Source: Parasporobacterium sp. (lineage in GTDB: Bacteria > Bacillota > Clostridia > Lachnospirales > Lachnospiraceae). Taken from it: a stretch of 64,000 nt of DNA. The notes below the pieces were generated by a model. The model made no database searches. It was not told the DNA's origin and saw only the letters and a program-made list of their open reading frames with translations. Location: the NCBI GenBank assembly GCA_017510065.1, contig JAFWOB010000081.1, positions 16,283 through 80,282 of the forward strand. Reading direction: 5' to 3'. This document shows positions 57,654-64,000 of this stretch, piece by piece (the stretch's first letter is position 1; each line of letters starts with the position of its first letter). The position numbers and the translations under genes are program-made.

Positions 57654-59416
57654 CAAAAAACGAGTTTTATGTGCTGAATAATCTTTATGACGGATCCATC
57701 GGACGTGCGCAGAGCACGACAGATGTTTTCCTGGATCGGGCGATCTCTTCCAGGGAGACCTTTGCTCAGCTGGTCGGGAAGGGTTGCATTGACAAAAACA
57801 GCGGGGAACTGACATCTGTGGGCAGAAAAATACTTGAGCCTTATCGGGTGGAAAGCGCCGTGATCCTTGCAGCAGGATCCGCAACAAGGTTTATTCCGTT
57901 ATCCCTGGAGCAGCCGAAGGGATTGTATGAGGTGCGCGGAGAACGGCTGATCGAAAGGCAGATTCAGCAGCTTCAGGAAGCAGGGATCCGGGATATTACG
58001 ATCGTACTCGGATATAAGAAGGATATGTTTGCCTATCTGAAGGAAAAGTACAATGTCCGTCTGCTGTTCAATCCCGCCTATAACGTCAAGAACAATATCG
58101 AAAGCCTCCTGGTTGCAAAAGAATATATAGGAAATTCCTATATCTGTGTATGCGACAGCTACTATAAGGAGAATCCGTTCCACACCTTCGAATATGATAC
58201 CTTTTATGCCGGATTCGGTACTACTGAGAGCAGACTGGAAATGTATGCCCGTATCGGAGCGGACGGCCGCATTCTTCAGATGGAACGAGGACTGGACGGG
58301 GGATTGATGCTGCTGGGCCATTCCTTCTGGAAAAAGGATTTTTCCCAGGCATTCCTGCGGCTTGCTGAGAAGGACCGGGAGACGGGACGGTATGATAAAA
58401 AGTTCTGGGAATGGCTCGTCAAAGATTATCTGAATGAGCTTCCGCCCATGTATTTCAAGGAATATGTTCCGGGAGCCATCCAGGAGTTTGATTATTTTGA
58501 ACAGTTACGGGAGTTTGATCCCGGATATGTCAGTCACGCACACAGCGATATTATACGGAATATCAAACTGGTCTTCCGCTGCGATGAAGAAGACGTTGTG
58601 GAATTCCGGACGGTGAGCGAGGGGCTGACCAATACATCCTTTATTTTCCGGATCGGCGGGGAGGACTATATATACCGGCACCCGGGTGATGGGACAGAAC
58701 ACATCATCAATCGGCGCAACGAGAAAACTTCTCTGATCAAGGCCAGGGAACTGGGCATCGATCCAACCTATATTTATATGGATATCAACGAGGGGTGGAA
58801 GATTTCCCGCTTTATTCATCAATTCCGGGAACCGGATTACGGAAATTTTGAAGATTCAAAAAAGGTTATCCGGGTGCTTCGAAAACTTCATTCTTCTTCT
58901 GTAAAAGTAGATTACGGACTGAGACCATGGGAAGATTCCCTTTCAATAGAGCAGCTCCTGAAGGAAAAGGATGCTTCCTGTTTTGTCCCCTATGAAACAC
59001 TGAAACAAAAAGTCGGTGCATTATATCGGAGTATCGAAGATGATGGGGTGGAGAAATGCTTCTGCCATGGAGATACCTATAAACCAAACTGGATGATCGA
59101 ACCGGACGGCAATGTGATCCTGATCGATTGGGAATACTCCGGTTTTGCAGACCCCGGGATCGATGTGGGATACTATATCGTGGATGCCATGTATGAGCCG
59201 GAGGAGGCGATCCGCTTTATTCGGGAATATCTGCAGGAAGGACGTACCAAGCAGAAAGAATACCATTTCCTGGTGTATACAGCGCTGATCGCTTACTACT
59301 GGTTCGTCTGGGCGATGTATAGGAAATCCTGTGGAGCGGACATGGAAGAGTCCTTGGAAAACTGGCATAAAATGGCAGAACGATATGTCAGATTCCTGGA
59401 ACAGGAGTCTGTTTGA
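57650..59416 (+). CDS. Fused winged-helix / cytidylyltransferase / choline kinase-like protein (LicC-LicA)
   Basis: 588 residues, overlapping the upstream gene by 4 nt. Order: winged helix (1-~70), nucleotidyltransferase (~74-290: VILAAGSATRFIPLSLEQPKGL, VCDSYYKENPF), then a choline/aminoglycoside-kinase domain (~315-588) with EGLTNTSFIFRIG (P-loop), CFCHGDTYKPNWM (Brenner motif, catalytic Asp) and LIDWEYSGFADPGIDVGYY. It would phosphorylate choline or a similar amino-alcohol and activate it with CTP. No LicB transporter or LicD transferase is in the window, so the final acceptor is unknown. Confidence 0.87.
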   Translation: MTKNEFYVLNNLYDGSIGRAQSTTDVFLDRAISSRETFAQLVGKGCIDKNSGELTSVGRKILEPYRVESAVILAAGSATRFIPLSLEQPKGLYEVRGERLIERQIQQLQEAGIRDITIVLGYKKDMFAYLKEKYNVRLLFNPAYNVKNNIESLLVAKEYIGNSYICVCDSYYKENPFHTFEYDTFYAGFGTTESRLEMYARIGADGRILQMERGLDGGLMLLGHSFWKKDFSQAFLRLAEKDRETGRYDKKFWEWLVKDYLNELPPMYFKEYVPGAIQEFDYFEQLREFDPGYVSHAHSDIIRNIKLVFRCDEEDVVEFRTVSEGLTNTSFIFRIGGEDYIYRHPGDGTEHIINRRNEKTSLIKARELGIDPTYIYMDINEGWKISRFIHQFREPDYGNFEDSKKVIRVLRKLHSSSVKVDYGLRPWEDSLSIEQLLKEKDASCFVPYETLKQKVGALYRSIEDDGVEKCFCHGDTYKPNWMIEPDGNVILIDWEYSGFADPGIDVGYYIVDAMYEPEEAIRFIREYLQEGRTKQKEYHFLVYTALIAYYWFVWAMYRKSCGADMEESLENWHKMAERYVRFLEQESV

Positions 59417-59424
59417 CCACTGCG

Positions 59425-60693
59425 TTACAGCAATTTCCTGGGAATATATGCTTCCACATAAATCCCATTTTCTGTATATCGTTCGCTGAGCAGCTCACCG
59501 TATTTGCGGATGAGCTGTATTTTTCCGGCGTCTTCATAGGAATACAGACGTTCCACATAAACTTTGTCCTGCCGAAGGAGCCTCTCGATGGCTTCGCAGA
59601 TCTGCGCAGGCGCATTTTCCGAGATCACGGAAGTACGAAGTACTTCCTTTGCATGAGAATCGGAAAATACCTTGTCCGTATCTTCTTTCGTCAGAAGATC
59701 CATTTTATTAAAGATCGTAATGATAGGCTTATCCGTGACACCGAGGTCAGTCAGGGTCTGGTAGGTGATAGCCATCTGTCTTTCCATCTGAGGATCGGAA
59801 GCATCCACCATATGAATGAGAAAATCCGCATGGCAGGCTTCCTCCAGTGTACTTCGGAATGCGTCGATCAGATGGTGGGGAAGTTTGCGTACAAAGCCGA
59901 CGGTATCGGTCAGAAGGACCTGTTGACCGTTGGACAGCGACAGATTGCGGGTAGTGGGATCCAGCGTAGCAAAGAGTTTATCTTCTTCCAGCACACCTAC
60001 TTTTGTCAGCCGGTTCAGAAGTGTGGATTTGCCGGCATTGGTGTATCCTACGATAGCTCCTACGGGTACGGTAGAATCACTGCGCTTTTTACGCTGCAGC
60101 TGCCGGTTATCTTCCATTTCCAGGATCTTATGCTTCAGGACAGAAATCCTTTTGCTGATAGTACGGCGGTCCAGTTCCAGCTGTTTCTCTCCGGGACCTC
60201 TGGAACCTATTCCACCGCCCTGTCTCGAAAGAAAACGCCACATACCGGTCAGATGGGAAGCTGTATACCTGAGCTGAGCGAGTTCCACCTGCAGCTGCCC
60301 TTCTTTGGAAACTGCTCTTTGGGCAAAAATGTCCAGGATCACCATGGTCCTGTCCATTACTTTGACTTTCAGGGCATCTGTAAGGTTCTGCATCTGAGCA
60401 GGGGAGAGCTCATCATCGCAGACAATTCCCGTCGCGTGCTGTTCTTCGATCAGCTCCCGGATCTCTTCGATCTTTCCGCTCCCTACATAAGTGACAGGAT
60501 GAGGTTTGTCCCGGAACTGCATGACATAAAAAACAGCCTCAGCGCCTGCTGTCTCCACCAGCTCCGCCAACTCGTCCAGGGAGTTTTCCGCTTCGCTGCC
60601 ATTCGGCGAAGCAGCCGGGTCGATCCCCACCAGGATCAGCCGTTCCGGCTCTTCTTTATATTCAATATATCTGTGCTGATCGTCTGCTGCCAT
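59425..60693 (-). CDS. hflX: Ribosome-splitting GTPase HflX
   Basis: 422 residues. N-terminal HflX domain (FRDKPHPVTYVGSGKIEEI), the linker GGIGSRGPGEKQLELDRR, then the G domain: G1 GYTNAGKSTLLN (about 205), G3 DTVGF, G4 NKMD. HflX binds ribosomes and dissociates stalled or stressed 70S particles. It is convergent with the lic fusion gene (8-bp gap). A tRNA-Leu gene lies directly upstream on the same strand. Confidence 0.95.
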   Translation of the reverse strand: MAADDQHRYIEYKEEPERLILVGIDPAASPNGSEAENSLDELAELVETAGAEAVFYVMQFRDKPHPVTYVGSGKIEEIRELIEEQHATGIVCDDELSPAQMQNLTDALKVKVMDRTMVILDIFAQRAVSKEGQLQVELAQLRYTASHLTGMWRFLSRQGGGIGSRGPGEKQLELDRRTISKRISVLKHKILEMEDNRQLQRKKRSDSTVPVGAIVGYTNAGKSTLLNRLTKVGVLEEDKLFATLDPTTRNLSLSNGQQVLLTDTVGFVRKLPHHLIDAFRSTLEEACHADFLIHMVDASDPQMERQMAITYQTLTDLGVTDKPIITIFNKMDLLTKEDTDKVFSDSHAKEVLRTSVISENAPAQICEAIERLLRQDKVYVERLYSYEDAGKIQLIRKYGELLSERYTENGIYVEAYIPRKLL

Positions 60694-60713
60694 ATATCAT
60701 CCTTTAATACAGA

Positions 60714-60744
60714 GAAAGAGCCCGTTAAGAAGGCTCTTTCTTTT
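60714..60744. terminator. Hairpin between tRNA-Leu and hflX
   Basis: A 9-bp stem (60714-60722 with 60732-60740) is followed by T residues on the plus strand but only TCTCTG on the minus strand. It may be a weak terminator of the tRNA transcript or allow read-through into hflX. Confidence 0.55.
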
Positions 60745-60748
60745 ATGA

Positions 60749-60828
60749 TGCGGGCGACAGGACTTGAACCTGCACGGTCTCCCACCAGGACCTAAACCTG
60801 GCGCGTCTGCCAATTCCGCCACGCCCGC
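60749..60828 (-). tRNA. tRNA-Leu (UAG anticodon)
   Basis: 80 nt, class II. Acceptor GCGGGCG/CGCCCGC, D arm, anticodon arm CCAGG-TTTAGGT-CCTGG giving anticodon UAG (reads CUA), short variable arm, T arm with GTTCAAGT. The discriminator is A; CCA is not encoded. Confidence 0.96.
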
Positions 60829-60845
60829 TTTTTCCGCGCTTTGTT

Positions 60846-60874
60846 ATGATAACTGAAAGGAGCCTTTTTTACAA
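60846..60874 (-). promoter_or_regulatory. Promoter of tRNA-Leu
   Basis: On the minus strand TTGTAA (60874-60869), 17-bp spacer, and TATCAT (60851-60846) lie just upstream of the tRNA 5' end (60828). Confidence 0.65.
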
Positions 60875-60902
60875 GGTGTTTTCGCTTGGATGGCAAAGCA
60901 GC

Positions 60903-61199
60903 TTTCTTACCATAGTTGATCGAAGAGAAGAAAAATGATTGTTTCGTATCAACCTATGCTACGAAGAGAGAAAAAAAGATATTTTCGTATCAGGCTATGC
61001 TACAAAGAGAGGAAAAAGTATCATTTCGTATCAGTCCTATGCTACGAAGAGAGGAAAAATGATTCTTTCGTATCAGGTTTTGCTACGAAGAAAACAAAAA
61101 ACCGTATTTCGTATCAAAAATTAGATACGAAACAATAGTTTTTTTTCTCTTCGTATCATCGCTTGATACGAAAGAAAGATTTTCTTTCTCTTCGTATCA
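60903..61199. repeat. Phased array of 41-42-bp palindromic units
   Basis: TTCGTATCA starts at 60943, 60984, 61025, 61067, 61108, 61150 and 61191 (steps 41, 41, 42, 41, 42, 41), 9/9 each. An inverted partner (TGCTACGAA or TGATACGAA) follows each of the first six by 14-15 bp, at 60957, 60998, 61040, 61081, 61123 and 61164. A decayed unit precedes at 60903-60924. Each pair can form a 6-9-bp hairpin; spacers between units are A-rich and variable. No gene is found from 60829 to 61264: tRNA promoter, this array, and the radical SAM promoter fill it. Confidence 0.88.
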
Positions 61200-61219
61200 T
61201 CTCCTCGCAGCAGACAGGC

Positions 61220-61247
61220 TTGCCAAACCATTACAGGTGTTTATAAT
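61220..61247 (+). promoter_or_regulatory. Promoter of the radical SAM gene
   Basis: TTGCCA (61220-61225), 16-bp spacer, TATAAT (61242-61247), 18 bp before the start codon. It begins 21 bp after the last array motif. Confidence 0.65.
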
Positions 61248-61264
61248 AAAAACGGTGAAATGAA

Positions 61265-62176
61265 ATGACAGATCAAAACTTTTATTCCCTGAATCAATAT
61301 CTCAGAGAGCATTTCCATGAAAAGGTCTATAAACTGGCCCTTCATGGCGGGGATTCCTGCCCGAATCGTGATGGTACGGCAGGATATGGCGGCTGTATTT
61401 TCTGCGGGGAGGGAAGCGGCAGTTTTGCCAGTGAAACGATAAATGAGGCGATCGGCAGGCTGTCCCAGAAACACATCGGCAGCAGATACATCGCCTATTT
61501 TCAAAGTTACACCGCAACTTACCGGATAACAAAGCAGCTTGTAAGCAGAATGCTTGAAGCGGCAGAAGATAACAGGATCGCTGCCATTTCCATCGGAACC
61601 AGACCGGACTGCCTGGGAGCAGATGTTATGGAGCTGCTGACGGAACTGGTTCAGAAGAAGCCTGTCTGGGTGGAGTTGGGACTTCAGACGATCCACCCCG
61701 GATCAGCAGCGTTTATTCGACGCGGCTATGATCTTCCGGTCTTTGAAGAAGCGGTGAAAAAACTGAGATCTTACGGGATTGATATAATTGTTCATCTGAT
61801 CCTCGGACTTCCGGGAGAAACAAAAGAACAGATACTGGAAAGTGTGAAATACCTGAACCGATGGGATATTCAGGGAGTGAAACTCCAGCTCCTGCATGTG
61901 CTGCGAGGGACAGATCTGGGAAGAATGTTTGAAGACGGTGAGAGTAAAGGGAATCCTGAAGAGTATCCATTTTCCCTGGAAGAATATGCAGAGCTGATCG
62001 GTGAATGCATCAGAAATCTCAGACCGGATATCGTGGTACATCGTATTACCGGAGATGCACCGAAAAAGGATCTTTTGGCGCCGTTGTGGAGTGCAGACAA
62101 AAAGAAGGTGCTGAACACGATCCATCAGTATCTGAAGCAGCAGAAGGTCCGGCAGGGAGAAGAATGGCAGAAGTAA
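61265..62176 (+). CDS. Radical SAM protein, TIGR01212/YhcC family
   Basis: 303 residues. N-terminal LHGGDSCPNRDGTAGYGGCIFCGEGSG carries the cluster Cys residues C32, C44 and C47 in the CX11CX2C spacing of this family (rather than CX3CX2C). IHPGSAAFIRRGYD, VHLILGLPGET and the HRITGDAP segment are also family marks. A role in RNA or protein modification is suspected for the family but not proven as far as I know. The transcript leader is very short (~10 nt). An RlmI-like methyltransferase gene follows. Confidence 0.9.
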   Translation: MTDQNFYSLNQYLREHFHEKVYKLALHGGDSCPNRDGTAGYGGCIFCGEGSGSFASETINEAIGRLSQKHIGSRYIAYFQSYTATYRITKQLVSRMLEAAEDNRIAAISIGTRPDCLGADVMELLTELVQKKPVWVELGLQTIHPGSAAFIRRGYDLPVFEEAVKKLRSYGIDIIVHLILGLPGETKEQILESVKYLNRWDIQGVKLQLLHVLRGTDLGRMFEDGESKGNPEEYPFSLEEYAELIGECIRNLRPDIVVHRITGDAPKKDLLAPLWSADKKKVLNTIHQYLKQQKVRQGEEWQK

Positions 62177-62216
62177 GAGGAGCTTTTGCGGCAGAAAACG
62201 AAGAAAGGTACAGAAT

Positions 62217-63500
62217 ATGCTGGAATCCAATACAGTGGTGACACTGAAAAAAGGAGAGGGAAGAACGATCAAGGCAGGCGGTGCCTGGATCTTTGACAAT
62301 GAGATCGCTGCCATAACAGGGACCTTTAAAAACGGGAGCATCATAAGGGTGCAGGACTTTGACGGCTATCCTATGGGAAAAGGATTTATCAATCAGAATT
62401 CCCATATCCGGGTGCGTATGCTTACCAGAAAAGAAGAACCGGTGGATGAAGCCTTTCTGGAACAGAGAATCCGCAGGGCATGGGAATATCGAAAGACAGT
62501 TATGTACGGGGGAAATGACACAGCCTGCGAAGAGATCGGCTGTGAAGCGCTTTTTGCCGGTTGGACAGGAAGAAAGGATCTGAACTGCTGCCGGCTGCTT
62601 TTCGGGGAAGCCGATGGCTTTCCGGGGCTTGTCGTTGATAAATATGCAGATGTGCTTGTGGTGGAATGTCTGGCTCTAGGCATGGAGTTTCTGAAAGGGG
62701 ACATCCTAAGGATCCTGGTGGAAGTTCTGAAAGAAGATGGGATCAGCATCAGAGGGATCTATGAACGCTCTGACGCTCCGGTACGGAAAAAGGAAGGCTT
62801 GCAGCCCTATAAGGGCTTTATCGGCAGGGAATTTGATACTGATGTGGAGATCACGGAAAACGGGATTCGTTATCTGGTGGATGTGGTGAATGGACAGAAA
62901 ACGGGGTTTTTCCTGGATCAGAAATACAACCGTCTTGCTATGCAGCGGATCTGTCGGGGGAAGGAAAAGGTGCTGGACTGCTTTACCCATATGGGAACAT
63001 TCGCCCTGAATGCAGGACTGGCTGGTGCGAAAGAAGTTCTGGGGCTGGATATTTCCGAATATGCCGTCAGCCAGGCCAGGGAAAATGCTGTCCGCAACCA
63101 TCTGGAAGACCGGGTGCATTTCCGTACAGCTAATGTACTGGACGAACTTCCCAAGTTCTATGAGCAGGGAGAACAGTTTGATGTTGTCATTCTGGATCCG
63201 CCGGCGTTTACCAAATCCCGGGAAGCTACCAAAAATGCTATAAAAGGCTATCGGGAGATCAACCGGAAAGGCATGCTGCTGGTAAAGGACGGAGGCTATC
63301 TTGCTACATGCTCCTGTTCTCATTTTATGACACAGGAACTGTTCACAAAGACCATCGGACAGGCGGCGGCCAGTGCCCACAAGGCGCTTCGGCAGGTGGA
63401 ATTCAGAACCCAGGCGCCGGATCATCCGATCCTGTGGAATGCCCAGGAAAGCTATTATCTGAAATTTTATATTTTTCAGGTATTGACATTAACGCGTTAA
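62217..63500 (+). CDS. Class I rRNA methyltransferase with PUA domain (RlmI-like)
   Basis: 427 residues. N-terminal PUA domain (about 1-75: KAGGAWIFDNEIAAITG), an EEHD-like linker, then the Rossmann methyltransferase: VLDCFTHMGTFALNAGLAGAKEVLGLDIS (SAM site, about 243-271) and the cytosine-C5-type catalytic VVILDPPAFTKS (about 323-334), CSCSHFM later. RlmI-family enzymes make m5C in 23S rRNA. Its last codons overlap the promoter of the downstream operon. Confidence 0.92.
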   Translation: MLESNTVVTLKKGEGRTIKAGGAWIFDNEIAAITGTFKNGSIIRVQDFDGYPMGKGFINQNSHIRVRMLTRKEEPVDEAFLEQRIRRAWEYRKTVMYGGNDTACEEIGCEALFAGWTGRKDLNCCRLLFGEADGFPGLVVDKYADVLVVECLALGMEFLKGDILRILVEVLKEDGISIRGIYERSDAPVRKKEGLQPYKGFIGREFDTDVEITENGIRYLVDVVNGQKTGFFLDQKYNRLAMQRICRGKEKVLDCFTHMGTFALNAGLAGAKEVLGLDISEYAVSQARENAVRNHLEDRVHFRTANVLDELPKFYEQGEQFDVVILDPPAFTKSREATKNAIKGYREINRKGMLLVKDGGYLATCSCSHFMTQELFTKTIGQAAASAHKALRQVEFRTQAPDHPILWNAQESYYLKFYIFQVLTLTR

Positions 63501-63511
63501 AGTACTAGTAT
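63483..63511 (+). promoter_or_regulatory. Promoter of the TrpX-type operon, with palindrome in its spacer
   Basis: TTGACA (63483-63488), a 17-bp spacer and TAGTAT (63506-63511). The spacer contains the perfect 12-bp palindrome TTAACGCGTTAA (63489-63500), ideally placed for a repressor. Confidence 0.8.
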
Positions 63512-63534
63512 AGGCTTCAAATCAGGAGACCTTT

Positions 63535-63600
63535 ATGAAACAGATTAATTTCGCATATTTTAATGACGCATTTGCTTATTACTTTTTCAGAAATGATTAA
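63535..63600 (+). CDS. Aromatic-rich 21-residue leader peptide (attenuator)
   Basis: The ATG at 63535 has AGGAG 6 nt upstream and is ~17 nt from the predicted transcription start. The 21-codon frame begins MKQINFAYF and contains Phe at positions 6, 9, 13, 17 and 18 and Tyr at 8, 15 and 16: 8 of 21 residues are aromatic. The stop (63598-63600) abuts the 5' arm of an antiterminator. This matches the design of pheA-type leader peptides, where stalling at Phe or Tyr codons controls a downstream terminator. Too short for ordinary gene finders. Confidence 0.8.
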   Translation: MKQINFAYFNDAFAYYFFRND

Positions 63601-63677
63601 GTATCTGTTTGTGCAGTCAGAATATTGTGAAATCGGACAATACAAAGCTTCACAGACAGATGTGAAGCTTTTTTATT
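63601..63677 (+). promoter_or_regulatory. Attenuator: antiterminator and rho-independent terminator
   Basis: Terminator: an 11-bp stem (63644-63654 with 63661-63671) then a T-rich tail to 63677. Antiterminator: 63603-63613 pairs with 63651-63661 over 11 bp (one wobble), consuming the left arm and loop of the terminator. The two structures are mutually exclusive. A ribosome at the leader stop would cover 63603-63613 and allow termination; one stalled upstream would leave it free. Confidence 0.82.
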
Positions 63678-63734
63678 TACCGGCATGGAGTAAATGAGGG
63701 CTTCGGAAAATCAAACATACCTGGAGGACTAAAA

Positions 63735-64000
63735 ATGAAAAAGAAAATCACAGCAGTTTTCAGTATTCTTATGGCAGTGTTACTGATTGACAGCTTTGTC
63801 GCTTATGCGGGCGAGGCAGAGGATGCTGTCTATACGGTCGGTATCTGTCAGCTTGTACAGCACAATGCCCTTGACGCGGCAACACAGGGGTTCAAGGATG
63901 CTCTGGTTGAGGCGCTCGGAGAAGACCATGTGGTATTTGATGAGCAGAATGCAGCCGGCGACAGCGCTACATGCGCAACGATCACCGCGGGATTTGCGGC
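63735..64000 (+). CDS. TrpX-type ABC transporter substrate-binding protein (partial, 3' end off window)
   Basis: 88 codons are present. The ATG at 63735 has CTGGAGG upstream. Signal peptide MKKKITAVFSILMAVLLI... ending AYA before GEAEDA, with no Cys, hence no lipobox. The mature start (VGICQLVQHNALDAATQGF) is typical of the ABC_sub_bind (TrpX/DUF534) family, linked in Firmicutes to aromatic amino-acid uptake. The aromatic leader peptide upstream supports a Phe/Tyr-type ligand. Confidence 0.85.
   Translation, partial: MKKKITAVFSILMAVLLIDSFVAYAGEAEDAVYTVGICQLVQHNALDAATQGFKDALVEALGEDHVVFDEQNAAGDSATCATITAGFA

Noticed and set aside
59413-60795. 460-codon open frame antisense to hflX and running into the tRNA-Leu gene
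   Set aside because: It overlaps hflX and a tRNA on the other strand and shows no family motifs.
60935-61138. Open frames of ~60-67 codons inside the 41-42-bp array that look like repetitive basic proteins
   Set aside because: They are by-products of the DNA repeat. The 41-bp steps shift frame, no ribosome site is present, and peptide repeats are not kept in one frame.
60903-61199. CRISPR array
   Set aside because: The conserved part is only ~9-10 bp plus an inverted partner, spacers are similar A-rich sequence rather than unique, and no cas genes are nearby.
63500-63735. T-box leader upstream of the TrpX-type gene
   Set aside because: No AGGGUGGNACCGCG-type T-box sequence or stem I is present; the leader frame and two exclusive hairpins explain the region.

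Overview
The window looks like a stretch of chromosome from an anaerobic, low-to-mid GC Firmicute of the class Clostridia, most likely Lachnospiraceae or close to it. The clues are pyruvate phosphate dikinase, a DUF523 protein, a dgt-dnaG-trmK block, a CD1871A-type CXXC peptide, a YesL/DUF624 protein, large sugar-ABC/glycosidase operons, strong AGGAGG ribosome sites, and some TTG/GTG starts. No phage, insertion sequence, CRISPR array or rRNA operon is visible. The first and last genes run off the window.

Layout. 1-5.4 kb: a reductase cluster (FAD/FMN reductase cut by the left edge, zinc-ribbon flavodoxin, LysR regulator, UroD-family methyltransferase-like protein). 5.6-16.3 kb: mostly housekeeping genes (TPR protein, DUF4037, M18 aminopeptidase, acyltransferase, LCP protein, upp, metallo-hydrolase, dgt, dnaG, trmK). 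In related Clostridia rpoD usually sits between dnaG and trmK; here it is absent and trmK is short. 16.5-21 kb: ppdK, DUF523 and cysK. 21-40 kb: an alpha-galactoside/sucrose locus with an AraC regulator, binding protein, two permeases, GH36 alpha-galactosidase, YesL, ATPase, an unusual cytosolic BMP-like protein, an amylosucrase-like GH13, a GH2 beta-galactosidase and a PfkB sugar kinase. Together these could import raffinose-type sugars and take them to galactose, glucose and phosphorylated fructose. 40-44 kb: a redox group (TlpA-like protein, 52-residue CXXC peptide, NapH-like ferredoxin, two-component system), then rsmE. 44.5-47 kb: a divergent VTC protein and a membrane-anchored PPIase with an acidic hendecad-repeat tail. 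47-52 kb: a ribose-type ABC importer with two permeases. 52-59.4 kb: an ABC importer joined to a glycerophosphodiesterase and two lic-type enzymes, probably making CDP-choline (or a related CDP-alcohol) from imported glycerophosphodiesters. 59.4-64 kb: hflX, tRNA-Leu(UAG), a radical SAM protein, an RlmI-like methyltransferase and the start of a TrpX-type amino-acid ABC operon.

The most unusual material is non-coding. Two intergenic arrays carry short directional motifs at nearly invariant spacing: 10 motifs exactly every 26 bp in alternating orientation (19336-19578), and 7-8 palindromic units every 41-42 bp (about 60903-61199). Their cores share the consensus TTTCGYATSA although the spacers differ. 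At the right edge, the TrpX-type gene is preceded by what looks like a complete attenuator of the pheA/trp type: a strong promoter with a palindrome in its spacer, a 21-codon leader with 8 Phe/Tyr codons, an antiterminator and a terminator. Firmicutes normally use T-boxes for this. A third candidate is a 38-codon leader, foldable into a multi-stem RNA, that overlaps the start of the sugar-ABC ATPase gene.

None of the exported binding proteins or the TlpA-like protein shows a lipobox; all have signal-peptidase-I-type signals. Coordinates and motifs were read by eye from the sequence; family names rest on recalled motifs, not on searches.
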